This document shows, in pieces, positions 1 through 10,515 of a stretch of 64,000 nt of DNA. A program made the translations under genes and the position numbers. Position 1 is the first letter of the stretch. Each line of letters starts with the position of its first letter. Source of the DNA: Cannabis sativa (lineage: Eukaryota; Streptophyta; Magnoliopsida; Rosales; Cannabaceae); assembly GCF_029168945.1 (NCBI RefSeq), contig NC_083608.1, forward strand, positions 19,920,136 through 19,984,135. Reading direction: 5' to 3'. The notes below the pieces were generated by a model. The model saw only the letters and a program-made list of their open reading frames with translations. It had not been told where the DNA came from and searched no databases.

Positions 1-184
1 GGGGACAATTTAAGGCCTGTCCCCGGGCCATTTATATGTGTATGACCTAACCTTCGGGCTAGGATATTTTATTTTTTTTTTTATTTATATACATGTGCGA
101 TCTTTTTTCCACACTTTATATATTTCAACCTGTCCTTTGGCTCAGGATTTCATACTTACGCCCTTTATTTTTGCGCATGTTTTT

Positions 185-364
185 GACCTGCCCTTTGGGT
201 CAGGATATTTTACTTAGCTTAACCTGCCCTTTGGGTCAGGATGTTTTACTTGGCTTGACCTGCCCTTTGGGTCAGGATATTTTACTTAGCTTGACCTGCC
301 CTTTAGGTCAGGATCTTTTACTTAGCTCGACCTGCCCTTTGGGTCAGGATATTTTACTTAGCTT
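185..364. repeat. five 36-bp tandem repeats, each with a hairpin
   Basis: The repeat unit starts at 185, 221, 257, 293 and 329 with almost no divergence. Each unit holds CCTGCCCTTTGGGTCAGG, a near-perfect inverted repeat with a short loop, followed by an AT-rich tail. Related hairpins lie to the left (GACCTAACCTTCGGGCTAGG near 45-65 and GGCCTGTCCCCGGGCC near 13-28). The array lies just after the integrase stop of element 1, in the spacer before the antisense gene of the family. Element 2 has the same hairpins in the same place. Confidence 0.9.
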
Positions 365-509
365 GTTTTTGTTTGTCCGTGTGGTATACCCTAGTACCCC
401 CCTGAGTGGCATAGAAACTTTGTTTTTAAGGCACTCAGCTTTATTTAATATAGAGGAGGCATACATTTGGACGGTACAAACCCTTTGAACAAAAGCTAAG
501 TTTAATTCG

Positions 510-3500
510 CTACTGGTAGTATTTTCTGAGGTGATCGGCATTCCAGGCTCTTGGGACAGTAGTTCCGTCCATTCTTTTCAATTTATAAGTGCCAGAGCCG
601 ATCTCGTCCTCGATTTCATATGGTCCTTCCCAATTTGGTCCAAGTACCCCCACCCCGGGTTCTTGGGTGGCCGGGAAGACCCTTCTTAGGACCATATCAC
701 CGATAGCGAATTTTCTGTTTTTAACCTTGGAGTTAAAATACTTGGTCACCTTCTTTTGATAAGCGGCCATCCGTATTTGGGACTCATCCCGGAGTTCTTC
801 GACTTGATCCAGAGCTTCTTGGAGCAGGGCCTGATTGGTGGCTGGATCGTAGGTCGTTCTCCTGTGGGATGGGAATAATGTTTCCACCGGGACCATTGCT
901 TCACAACCGTATGCCATTGAGAACGGCGAGTGACCGGTTGTGGTTCTGGGGGTCGTCCGGTAGGCCCACAATACCCTTGGCAATTCTTCAGGCCAGTTAT
1001 TTTTACAAGCCAGCAGCTTCTTTTTCAAGGTGACCTTTAGGATTTTATTGACTGCCTCCGCCTGGCCGTTCGTTTGAGGCCGGGCTACCGCGGAGAAGCT
1101 TTTTACTACTCCGTGTCGGTTGCAGAAGTCAGTAAATTCCTCGCAATCAAATTGCTTTCCATTGTCTGAGACTATTTTGTGAGGTAAGCCGTATCGACAC
1201 ACTATGTTTTTGATAACAAAGTCCAACGCCTTCTTAGCGGTTATTGTCTTCATAGGCTCAGCCTCTGTCCATTTGGTGAAGTAGTCTACTGCTACTATTG
1301 CATACTTTACTCCTCCTTTTCCCGTAGGTAGAGACCCGATGAGATCTATGCCCCAGACCGCGAAGGGCCAGGGGCTTGTCATCAGCGTGATCTCATTTGG
1401 AGGAGCTCTCGGTATGTTCGCGTACCTTTGGCACGAGTCACACTTTTGGACATAGTCTATACAATCTTTTTTCATTGTTGGCCAGAAGTATCCCTGCCTC
1501 AATATTTTCTTTGAGAGGCTGGGTCCTCCCGTATGATCTCCACAGAACCCTTCGTGGACCTCCAGCATGATTTGTCTAGCTTCAGGGTCCGACACACACC
1601 TTAAATAAGGCATGCTGAGTCCTCTCCGGTAGAGAATTTGATCCATCATTACATACCGATGAGCCTGATACTGAATCTTTCGAGACAGTGCCCTCTCTTG
1701 AGGCAACTCACCTGCGGTTATGTATTTTATGATGGGGACCATCCAGCTGGGTTCTTGCCCAACCGTTTGTGTGGTCTCTTTTACTTTGATGCTTGGCTCT
1801 GCCAAGCGTTCCACGGGTACTACCCCCAGCTTTTCGATCTCACTATCCGAGGCTAACTTAGCCAGACAGTCCGCATGAGCGTTCTTTTCTCGGGGGATTC
1901 TTTCTATTTTATAGTCTGTGAACTCGTGGAGCAGTTCTCGAACTATTGTTACATACGCGGCCATCCTTTCGCCGCGGGTTTGGTATTCTCCGGATACTTG
2001 GTTTACGACCAGCTGAGAATCGCTGTAGACTTCCACCCTCTTGGCTCCTACAGCTTTAGCCAATTTTAGCCCTGCTATTAGGGCCTCATATTCGGCTTCA
2101 TTGTTCGAAGCTGTGAAGTTGAATTGGAGTGCTGCCTGGAGCCGCAACCCGGTAGGCGATATCATAGCCACTCCGGCTCCTGAACCGTTTTCATTTGAGG
2201 CTCCATCCACAAATACTCTCCAAGTGGGGATGGGTGGCTCCGGAGTATTGGCTGTCGCCTCGGCTTCATTACATTCGGTGATGAAGTCCGCCAAGGCTTG
2301 GCCTTTTACTGAAATCCGGGGCACGTAATGCAAGTCAAACTGACTCAGTTCCATTGCCCATTTGAGGAGTCTTCCGGAGGCTTCAGGTTTCTGGAGAACT
2401 TGCCGGAGTGGATGATTGGTCAGAATTCTGATCGGATGGGCTTGGAAGTATGGTCTCAACTTCCGTGATGCCATCAGGAGGCAGAATACTAGCTTTTCAA
2501 TGACCGGGTACCTTGTCTCGGCCCCTATCATGCGTTTACTAACATAGTACACGGGATGCTGGATCTTTTCTTCCTCCCGGACCAATGCAGCACTGACCGC
2601 ATGTTCGGAGACGGCCAAGTAAAGGAACAGGTCTTCTCCAAGGACGGGCTTTGATAGGATAGGAGGTTTGGCCATATGGTCTTTTAACCTTTTGAATGCC
2701 TCCTCGCATTCGTCCGTCCATTCGAACTTTTGGCATTTCTTCAGTATGTTGAAGAAGGGTATGCACTTGTCCGTGGATCGTGAGATAAAACGGCTCAATG
2801 CGGCCACCTTTCCGGTCAAACTTTGCACGTCCTTATGTTTCTTGGGGGATGGCATGTCCAAGAGAGCTTGGATTTTCTCCGGGTTCGCCTCAATCCCCCT
2901 TTGGCTGACTATGAAGCCCAGGAATTTTCCCGACTTGACCCCGAAGGTACACTTCTTCGGATTGAGCTTCATGCCGTATCTCCGGACGACTTCGAAACAT
3001 TCTTCTAGGTCGTTTGCATGGCTATTGCATGCTTTGGATTTGACGAGCATGTCGTCTACATATACTTCCATGTTTCGTCCCAGGAGGCTTTTAAACATCC
3101 GGTTAACCATTCTTTGATAGGTTGCTCCGGCGTTTTTCAGTCCGAAAGGCATGACTAGGTAACAGTATACCCCCTTATCGGTCCTGAAGCTAGTGCACTC
3201 CTGGTCTGCCGTATGCATCTTTATTTGATTGTACCCAGCATAGGCATCCATGAAAGATAGCAGTTTAAATCCGGAGGTGGCGTCCACCATCTGGTCAATC
3301 CTGGGCAGCGGAAAGCAGTCCTTTGGGCAGGCTTTGTTTAGATCTGTGAAATCTATGCAAACCCGCCAAGTCCCGTTCGGCTTGGGCACCAGGACCGGAT
3401 TGGCCAGCCATTCCGGATAGTATACGTCGCGGATCATGCTGTTGGACAAAAGTTTATCCACCTCTTTCTCTAAGGCCTCGGCTTTCGCCGAGTCGAGTGG

Positions 3501-3581
3501 GCGTCTCTTTTGTTGTATAGGAGGCATGTCCGGGTTGACGTTGAGGACATGGGTGATGACATGAGGGCTGATGCCGGTCAT
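510..3581 (-). CDS. reverse transcriptase - RNase H - integrase, element 1
   Basis: A 1023-codon uninterrupted frame that copies retrotransposon RNA to DNA and inserts it. RT is first, with LPRIDQMVD, MPFGLKNAGATYQRM and the catalytic YVDDM at residues about 174-178. RNase H follows, with VFVDGASNENGSG, a conserved NNEAEYEAL and a YSDSQLVV stretch supplying its acidic residues. The integrase has the HHCC zinc site (HEGFCGDH ... CDSCQR), then the catalytic triad in WGIDLIGS, IVSDNGKQF and GQAEAVNKILK. The C-terminus ends RAWNADHLRKYYQ with no chromodomain. The apparent start (3581) is only the first Met after a frame break; in an intact element this would be the middle of a gag-pol polyprotein. 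Confidence 0.93.
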   Translation of the reverse strand: MTGISPHVITHVLNVNPDMPPIQQKRRPLDSAKAEALEKEVDKLLSNSMIRDVYYPEWLANPVLVPKPNGTWRVCIDFTDLNKACPKDCFPLPRIDQMVDATSGFKLLSFMDAYAGYNQIKMHTADQECTSFRTDKGVYCYLVMPFGLKNAGATYQRMVNRMFKSLLGRNMEVYVDDMLVKSKACNSHANDLEECFEVVRRYGMKLNPKKCTFGVKSGKFLGFIVSQRGIEANPEKIQALLDMPSPKKHKDVQSLTGKVAALSRFISRSTDKCIPFFNILKKCQKFEWTDECEEAFKRLKDHMAKPPILSKPVLGEDLFLYLAVSEHAVSAALVREEEKIQHPVYYVSKRMIGAETRYPVIEKLVFCLLMASRKLRPYFQAHPIRILTNHPLRQVLQKPEASGRLLKWAMELSQFDLHYVPRISVKGQALADFITECNEAEATANTPEPPIPTWRVFVDGASNENGSGAGVAMISPTGLRLQAALQFNFTASNNEAEYEALIAGLKLAKAVGAKRVEVYSDSQLVVNQVSGEYQTRGERMAAYVTIVRELLHEFTDYKIERIPREKNAHADCLAKLASDSEIEKLGVVPVERLAEPSIKVKETTQTVGQEPSWMVPIIKYITAGELPQERALSRKIQYQAHRYVMMDQILYRRGLSMPYLRCVSDPEARQIMLEVHEGFCGDHTGGPSLSKKILRQGYFWPTMKKDCIDYVQKCDSCQRYANIPRAPPNEITLMTSPWPFAVWGIDLIGSLPTGKGGVKYAIVAVDYFTKWTEAEPMKTITAKKALDFVIKNIVCRYGLPHKIVSDNGKQFDCEEFTDFCNRHGVVKSFSAVARPQTNGQAEAVNKILKVTLKKKLLACKNNWPEELPRVLWAYRTTPRTTTGHSPFSMAYGCEAMVPVETLFPSHRRTTYDPATNQALLQEALDQVEELRDESQIRMAAYQKKVTKYFNSKVKNRKFAIGDMVLRRVFPATQEPGVGVLGPNWEGPYEIEDEIGSGTYKLKRMDGTTVPRAWNADHLRKYYQ

Positions 3582-4779
3582 GTCCTCTTGGCGCCATGCA
3601 AAAACATCTTGGCGCCAGTGTTTTTATTATTTTATCCTTTTCCTCCGGATCTAGGCCTCTCCCTATCCGGAGTACTTTGGTGGAGTCGTCGTCGCACACT
3701 GGTATCTCTTCGACGTCCTCCATTGGTTCTACGACCCTTTCGGATCCTATACGAGGATCCAACTCGTCTTCTTCGGCCTTCTCTACTTCAGGGGGCCCCC
3801 GGACCATGAGCACTGGCAAGTGGGTGGCAACGTTGTAACATTGCCTGGCCTCTCCTTGGTTTCCCCTCACCGTTCCGACTCCGGCTTCCTGGGTAGGAAA
3901 TTTTAGGCATAGGTGTCGGATAGAAGTTATTGCACCAAAGTCGACGAGGGCCGGTCGGCCTAAGATTGCGTTGTAGGCTGTTGGACAGTCTACCACCACG
4001 AAGGTGCAATACTTAAACGTGCTCTGTGGAGTGTCCGGGCACAGGGTAACTGGGAGCCTGACTTTTCCCATCGGGATTAGAGTTGTCCCGTTAAACCCTG
4101 TGAGCTGCGATCCGCTAGGAGAGAGGTCCCGGTCGGTCAACCCTATCGCAGTGAAGGCCTCTTTGAAGAGCAAGTTCACGGAACTTCCATTATCAATCAG
4201 GACCCTGGCCACCACTTTATTTGCAATGGGGGTCTCTATGACCAGTGGGTCGTGATGAGGAAAACGCACCGTCTTGGCGTCTTCTTCCGTGAACGTTATG
4301 GGTTGGTCCATTAGCCGAGGCCTTTGAGCTGGGAGTTGAGTGACCTCCCACACCTCACTGTGCCTTGCGGCCTCGGCATATCTCTTTCGCTCCTTTCGAG
4401 TGTTTCCTCCGATATGGGGACCTCCGGAGATCATGGCTACCCGTCCATTAGGCCGAGGCGGTAGTCCGGGTATATGCTGGGTGTCACCTGCGGGAGCAGC
4501 TGGAGGCAATACTCCTGCTGTACCCCCTGGTGTTCCCGAAGGCATGCCCCCGGCCACCTGCCCCGGGTTAAGGTGGGGTAACCTATTCTTGATCCACTCA
4601 TAGAGGTGGCCCAACCGGATCAGATTCTCAATCTCATCTTTGAGATTTTTACACTCGTTGGTGCTGTGGCCGATGTCGTTGTGATATTCGCACCTTTTGC
4701 TCGGATCTCTCCAGGAGCCGTCCCCGTACAATGGCCGGGGTCTCCGTAATGCGTATTCGCCTTGTGGCAAAATAGACAC
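3454..4779 (-). pseudogene. nucleocapsid end and aspartic protease of element 1
   Basis: This frame begins within the zinc-knuckle part of gag and continues through a Pro/Gly-rich linker into a retropepsin-like protease with the active-site stretch VLIDNGSSVNLLF; the Asp of DNGSS replaces the commoner DTG/DSG. A later LGRPALVDF segment matches the flap-to-C-terminal part of plant gypsy proteases. The protein then runs through an acidic linker toward RT. The frame is lost near 3600, just before the RT start, where element 2 reads straight through. The last roughly 45 codons here are therefore out of frame and meaningless. Confidence 0.85.
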
Positions 4780-6490
4780 GTTCCCGAGAGTCCGTGAGCT
4801 CGTGTACCGGGTGTATTGGGGTGTGTACCCCTTCTTTTGGCGCTTCTCTCCGTTCGGGTCTTTGCCCTTGGAAGACCTCTTGCTTCTAGACCCTTGAGTA
4901 GGGCTGTTAAGCTAGCGGTTGGGGCAGCCCGTGAAGGAGCCCGTCCATTCACCCGGACGGATTGCCGTAATGGGAAGATGACGGGGCGAGCTTGGCCTTG
5001 GTTGTACCCGGGAGTGGCAGAAAACTGTATGCCACTAACCGGAGGGGTCGCGGTCGGGACAGTACCCGAGGGCGATACTCCTGGCATGTACCCTGCTATC
5101 CCGGTGGGATAATAGCCTCCGTAAGCCACGATCTGGGCTTCTTCGAGGTTAATATATTTTTGGACTCGCTTCTGGAAGTCCTGAAGGCTAGCAGCGCCTT
5201 CTTGCTGTAATTCGTTCCAGAAGGGAGTCCCAGTACGGATTCCTGCTTGGAGAAGCGCAAGCTGTTGTCCGTCGTCAACCTTCTTGGTCTTCGAGGCCTC
5301 CTCTCGGAACCTCTTGATGTAATTCTTCAAGGTCTCGGTGGGTAGTTGCTTGATGTTAGTCAAGGCACTAACCTCCAAATTGACCTTCCTGGCGGCGACA
5401 AATTGTCTCCGGAAGTTGGTTTGGAGTTTGTTCCAACATCCCACCGATCCTGGTTCTAGTTTCTTGAACCACTCCTCCGCCGAACCGCTCAGAGTGAGAG
5501 GGAAGCATAGACATTTGGCGTCATTGCTGACCCGCATGACTGTCATGACTCGGTTGAATCGTGACAGGTGATCACTGGGGTCGGAGTTCCCTGTATATGC
5601 CACCATTTCGGGCATTTTGAAGTTTTTAGGGAGCTCCGCCTCCAGGATATGCTTGGCACAGGGCTCCCGATCCTCACTGTCCGAGTCGGAGTCATCTCCC
5701 TTCTGCCTCCGGGAGACTCGGGCAATATCTTTTCGAAGGATGGCAAGCTCTGCCATAATCCCTTCGTTTACAGTACCCGAGGAGACTTCGGGTCTGTATC
5801 TTTTTTGATCAAGGTGATCCCGAAGGTCACCTTGATTCCCATTGATTTGATTTCTCAAATCAATGGGTGGACATCTCTGTCCTCCTCTTCCTCTACCCCC
5901 CGGTTCCTGGTGCACGGAAACGCTTTTCCGGTCCCCTCGATCCTGAGGGCCAAGACTCCCTCTCGGGGGCTTGCCCCTCTGCGGACCTTTCCCTTTAGGG
6001 AAATCTGAGCGGACCTTACGCGGATCCTGCGCCTTTTTCTTTCGACCAGGGGCAGAAGTAGGGTTTTTTGTTTGGTTTTCCTCAGCAGGGTGCCTTATAG
6101 GGCTAGGTTCCCTAGGCCTTTGCTGCTGGGAATCGGGCGAAGACGTAGCTGGCTCCCCGTCGAGTCCAGTGGCCATTGCCTTGGGATGCACGTGAATGCC
6201 GAGTTTGCCTCCATGGCTTCTCGCATGGCTAGCATCACCTCATGCATCTTTTGATTTTGCACTTTCTGAGCTTCGATCTCAGCTTCGTGATCGATGGCTT
6301 TTTGTCTGAGGAGCACCAGCTCTTGGTAGCTTCCATCATCGTAAGCGTATTCGTCGAGGTGTTCCTCGTGGTTTTCATCTGGAACTTCTTCCTCGGACTC
6401 CTCTGCTGCCCTTGAGGCTACATCCTCTTCATTGGGATCTTGAGCGTCTTCTAGAGGGCGAGGGTGACGTGTAGCTCTTGTCTCCACCAT
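4620..6490 (-). pseudogene. gag of element 1 (frameshifted)
   Basis: This is the capsid/nucleocapsid region, which forms the particle that packages retrotransposon RNA. It starts at the ATG at 6490, 64 bp inside the LTR. The first stretch is acidic and probably coiled coil; it breaks near 6180, where the frame shifts after MEANSAFT. The second frame (6191-4620) is rich in Pro, Arg and Gln. It then carries the retrotransposon gag fold, with a segment reading LSGSAEEWFKKLEPGS and an EEASKTKK block, and ends in a Gly/Pro/Thr-rich linker. A second break near 4850 moves the nucleocapsid part, with CEYHNDIGHSTNEC (a zinc-knuckle-like Cys/His cluster), into the next frame. In element 2 this junction is continuous, so the break is a mutation and not programmed frameshifting. 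Confidence 0.85.
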
Positions 6491-6534
6491 TGTTGTGAAG
6501 TTAAATGCTTGTTGTGAAGCAGCTTTCCTCAGCT

Positions 6535-6553
6535 CTCAATGAAAGCACCAAAA
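6535..6553 (-). other. primer-binding site position, element 1
   Basis: Directly inside the 5' LTR the minus strand reads TTTTGGTGCTTTCATTGAG. A TGG start within a few bases of the LTR is where the tRNA primer anneals in plant LTR elements. I cannot assign the tRNA from memory; it is not the initiator-methionine type seen in the copia element at 29007-29020. Confidence 0.5.
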
Positions 6554-7336
6554 TGTTGACCGAGGTTTTCGGCAACTAATAAAATATGAATATAATAATG
6601 AGCTGTAAGAAAGCGGGATGAAGACTTTTTACGTGGTTGGGGCGTTAACGAGCCTTAGTCCACGAGCCACTGATATTTATGGATATCTTTAATACAGATT
6701 CTACACTTGGGAGAATGTTTCTCTCTTTAATACAAAGAATGTTCTTGGTGAGTTTTTTCTCTGTTTGCTCTTAAGCAGCCAAGATTCTCCGACCCCATTA
6801 AATGAGCTTTGAGGGGGTATTTATAGTGTTTTGGTGGGGTAATCCCTAGAATTGTACTTACACATGTGTCTGTAAGTATCCATAAAGTTGGGCATTTCCG
6901 ATGAATATACCATGGGTGATGCATGGTCAAATCCCTAGGTCTTTTGTAGGGTTTTTATGGAGAATGTCCTTTTTGTCTTATGATTGACGTGACTCTTCGC
7001 AGAGTAGCCGTCGCTAGACTTAAATGATCATTACTGTAGCGCTGCTGTTTGGGGGATGTGCCGTCAGACTTTATTGCGTGTTACAGTCCCAACACGCTTC
7101 CTCCCATGCAGCATTAAATGCGACTTGATGTCTCGGGAGAGACCTGACACATCCCGGAGTGCCTTTAAGCTATGCTCGCTTCCGGGAGTACCTTGTACTC
7201 CGGGTGCATCATCCGGGACCCATGCGAATAGCGTTTCCTGGTGTCATACAAAGACTTAGCAGTTCTTCTCAAGTAATTTGATCCACGTGTCCCTTCCTGA
7301 TTGGTCCACGTACATTGGGCGATTTTAGGAGCAACA
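6554..7336 (-). repeat. 5' LTR of element 1
   Basis: This 783-bp LTR begins TGTTGCTCC and ends GGTCAACA on the minus strand, giving the usual TG...CA ends. It aligns with the 3' LTR of element 2 (20220-20967), including the shared end TTGCCGAAAACCTCGGTC, a CACGTGGATCAA block near the start and a conserved TATA region. The two LTRs differ at many positions, so they represent separate insertions or subfamilies. The base pairs outside the 5' end, CCTAT (7337-7341), would be the target-site duplication; its partner lies beyond the left edge. Confidence 0.88.
6818..6825 (-). promoter_or_regulatory. TATA box of element 1 LTR
   Basis: TATAAATA lies on the minus strand in the middle of the LTR, followed by CCCCC and a block conserved in the other LTR, where TATATATA lies at 20735-20742. 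It is the likely start region of the genomic transcript, marking the U3/R border about 30 bp downstream. This is inferred from position and conservation. Confidence 0.6.
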
Positions 7337-9224
7337 CCTATGCATAGGGCCGGTCATACAAAGGGTATTGGGCCTCATTTTGAAACTTTCCCATTTTGTT
7401 ATTTTCCCTTCCCATTTTCTCAAAAATACCAATTTTCTAATTTAACCTTTTAAATGCCAATTCTAATTATTTAATAACTTGAAAATAATTATCAAATAAT
7501 ATTGCCATTTAATATATTTATTAATTTAGACATATAAAGTCTCTTAATCAATAAATAAACCTAAAACCTCTTTTCTTTACAATTTCGCCCTTGCTTAGTG
7601 AAAATTCATAAAGTAGACATAGTCTAACTTTTAGAATTTTAATTGATTAATTAAAATCAATTAACTGAGTCTTACAAGCAGTATGGTCTCAACTAGTATG
7701 GGGACCATGGGTCTATATAACCGAGCTTCCAATAAGTTGAACCGAATTTACCAAGTAAATTCCCTAACTTATTAATTCCTCATTGAATCCACACTTAGAA
7801 CTTGGAATTGCACTCTCAGTCATATAGAACGCTCTATATGTTCCATGATATAGACACGTCATTAGTTATCCATTGTTATAACCCTAATGTGATCAATGAT
7901 CCTCTATATAGATGATCTACATTGAAAAGGCACTACTGTTACCGCTACATCTTCAATGTATTTTATCCTTAAAACACTTAACCCTGTATAAATGATATTT
8001 CAGCTAAGTGAAATGAGATCTCCACCATTTATCTTCATTTAGTTAAGCTCGAAGGAAATCATCCTTTACTTCTATTTGCCAAATAGAAGCTATAGATTCC
8101 ATATTTATGTTAGCGCTCCCACTCAATTGCACTACCGCGTTCCCAAAATGTAGGTATCACCCTGACCCAAAAGTAGGCTTAACTTAACAAATCAAAGAAC
8201 ACGAATAACACTCTTGAGATTGAGCCTAACCATATCAGGATTGAGATCATTTGATCTAGCATCAACAGGTGATATTGAATTGAATAGATATTACAGTAAG
8301 TTTTAATATATCTAATCAAAGTTTAATATTGGTCCTTTCCGATGTATACTCCATACATCCGATACTGGTAAACTTTGCCAATGTCCTGGAAAGGACATAG
8401 CACTTTTCCAAGGTGTAAGAATACCTATCGCTGATTATACCATGTCAGTCTAAATCCAGTGTTCTGAAAAATCAGAGAATAAACTTTTGAACATATAATA
8501 AAGATTATATTCCACTGTGTTGACAACACTATAATCTTATCAAATTCATATGTTCTGGACTTAAAAAAAATTCATACATTATATACATATAATCATGAAA
8601 TAAATCATGTGAATTATGCAACATAAAATGTTAGCGCTCCCACTCAATTGCACTACCGCGTTCCCAAAATGTAGGTATCACCCTGACCCAAAAGTAGGCT
8701 TAACTTAACAAATCAAAGAACACGAATAACACTCTTGAGATTGAGCCTAACCATATCAGGATTGAGATCATTTGATCTAGCATCAACAGGTGATATTGAA
8801 TTGAATAGATATTACAGTAAGTTTTAATATATCTAATCAAAGTTTAATATTGGTCCTTTCCGATGTATACTCCATACATCCGATACTGGTAAACTTTGCC
8901 AATGTCCTGGAAAGGACATAGCACTTTTCCAAGGTGTAAGAATACCTATCGCTGATTATACCATGTCAGTCTAAATCCAGTGTTCTGAAAAATCAGAGAA
9001 TAAACTTTTGAACATATAATAAAGATTATATTCCACTGTGTTGACAACACTATAATCTTATCAAATTCATATGTTCTGGACTTAAAAAAAATTCATACAT
9101 TATATACATATAATCATGAAATAAATCATGTGAATTATGCAACATAAAATGTTATTTCTGATCTTTATTAATAAGTAAATCTGATTATATGAAATGAGTT
9201 TTATTTAGGGCATAAAACCCACCA
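7337..9224 (+). repeat. LTR-C copy 1 (5' part beyond element 1)
   Basis: This is the 3' portion of a long LTR of unassigned superfamily. It aligns with the complete copies at 13383-15271 and 26146-28014 through shared blocks such as GGGCCTCA near the start, GGGACCATGGGTC, GCTCCCACTCAATTGCACTA and the end TATTTAGGGCATAAAACCC. It enters the family consensus about 520 bp from the 5' end because element 1 interrupts it there. Its right end reads CCCACCA where the others read CCCAACA. GGTAT follows at 9225-9229, and this is the probable 5-bp target duplication in the gag of element 2. It contains an extra internal 521-bp duplication. Confidence 0.8.
8108..9149 (+). repeat. 521-bp tandem duplication inside LTR-C copy 1
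   Basis: Two head-to-tail units, 8108-8628 and 8629-9149, each begin TGTTAGCGCTCCCACTCAAT and run to AACATAAAA. Read side by side I found no difference between them, although the flanking LTR-C copies elsewhere differ from this one at many positions. Copies 2 and 3 have a single unit. The duplication is thus recent in this copy, homogenised, or an assembly artefact. Confidence 0.85.
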
Positions 9225-10012
9225 GGTATATGCCCAGAGCCCCGCCGTCGGGTACTGTCCCGACCGCGGCTCCTCCAATGAGCGGCATACAATTCTCTGC
9301 CACTCCCGAATATAGTGAGGGCCAGGCCTTGGCCCCTGCATCGTCTCATTTTGGAAATCCCTCAGGGATAAATGGACAAGCTCCCTCGCACTCTGCTCCA
9401 ACCGCTAGCCTGGCAGGTCCTTCACAGGGCTCAAGGAGTAAACGATCCTCCAAAGGCAGCACCCGGACGGAGGAGAAACGCCAAAAGAGGGGGTACACTC
9501 CACAGTACACCCAGTACACGGAGCTGACTGACTCCCAAGAGCGTGTGTACTTTGCTACTAGGCAAAATACGCACTACCGGAGACCACCTCCCTTGTACAA
9601 AGACTGCTCCCGGAGGGATCCCAACAAAAGATGCGAGTACCATAACGACATTGGGCACAACACCAATGAATGCAAAAATCTCAAGTATGAGATTGAAAAC
9701 CTAATCCGACTGGGGCACCTCTATGAGTGGATCAAGAATCGGCTGCCTCACCTTAATCCAGGTCAGGCGAAAGGGGTTGTACCGCAGGGAGCACCAGGGG
9801 GTGCAGCAGGAGTGTTGGCTCCAGTTGCTCCCGCCGGAGATGCCCAGCACATCCCCGGTCTGCCCCCCAGACCCAATGGGAGAGTGTCCATGATCTCAGG
9901 AGGGCCCCATATTGGAGGAACCACCCGCAATGAATTGAAGCGGTACTCGGGGGCCGTAAAACACAATGAGGTTTGGGAGGTTACTCAACTCCTAGCTTAA
10001 AGGCCCCGGCGG
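9225..10012 (+). pseudogene. gag 3' part of element 2
   Basis: This stretch matches the Pro/Gly/Thr-rich linker and nucleocapsid part of element 1 gag, including CEYHNDIGHNTNEC and the segment NRLPHLNPGQ. Here linker and zinc knuckle are in one frame, which identifies the breaks in element 1 as mutations. The frame stops at 9998-10000 with TAA where element 1 has CAA (Gln), a C-to-T change. The 5' end is set by the LTR-C insertion, so the capsid part is missing from the window. Confidence 0.85.
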
Positions 10013-10515
10013 ATGGATCAACTCATCACGTTCACAGAAGAAGATGCCAAGACGGTGCGCTTCCCTCATCATGATCCGTTGGTCATCGAGACCCCCATCG
10101 CCAATAAAGTGGTGGTCAGAGTCTTGATTGACAATGGAAGTTCCGTGAATCTACTCTTCAAGGAGGCCTTCACTGCAATAGGCCTGACGGACCGAGACCT
10201 CTCACCCAGTGGTTCCCAACTCACAGGGTTTAACGGAACGACGCTTATCCCAATGGGAAAAGTGAGACTTCCCGTCACCTTATGCCCGGACACCCCCCAA
10301 AGCACGTTCAAATACTGCACTTTCGTGGTGGTGGACTGCCCGACTGCTTACAACGCGATCCTCGGTCGACCGGCCCTGGTAGATTTGGCGCAGTCACATC
10401 CATTCGGCACCTGTGCTTAAAGTTCCCTACCCAGGAAGCTGGAATAGGGACGGTGAGAGGAAATTAGGGGGAGGCGAGGCAATGTTACAACGTTGCAACC
10501 CACCTGCCCGTACTG
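10013..10515 (+). pseudogene. aspartic protease of element 2 (frameshifted)
   Basis: The retropepsin-like domain carries VLIDNGSSVNLLF and FNGTTLIPMGKVRLP, nearly the same as in element 1. The frame is lost at about 10385-10395, where one base is missing relative to element 1 (GATTTGGCGCAGTC against GACTTTGGTGCAATA). The protease C-terminus then continues in another frame to about 10470. A further shift leads into the RT frame that opens near 10516. Confidence 0.85.

Larger units (their letters stand above)
1..7336 (-). mobile_element. Ty3/gypsy (Tat-like) LTR retrotransposon, element 1, 3' end outside window
   Basis: On the minus strand, reading right to left, the element shows a 5' LTR (7336-6554), a primer-binding-site position, gag, protease, reverse transcriptase, RNase H and integrase, then a hairpin-rich spacer that runs off the left edge. 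The domain order PR-RT-RH-INT is that of Ty3/gypsy elements. The acidic gag N-terminus, the absence of a chromodomain and the antisense gene present in sister element 2 point to the Tat group; this lineage call is inference. Three frame breaks split the gag-pol frame, so this copy is not autonomous, although RT-RH-INT is one open frame. The sequence right of 7336 continues in the middle of an LTR-C copy, so element 1 appears to have inserted into it. The other side of that insertion and the 3' LTR are outside the window. Confidence 0.9.

Noticed and set aside
185..364. Evenly spaced repeats that might suggest a CRISPR-like array
   Set aside because: The 36-bp units are contiguous with no unique spacers, lie in a plant retrotransposon and are explained as tandem hairpins after pol.
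1638..3117. Plus-strand open frames of 60-150 codons opposite element 1 pol
   Set aside because: They mirror the conserved RT-RNase H-integrase frame on the other strand and show no protein family features.
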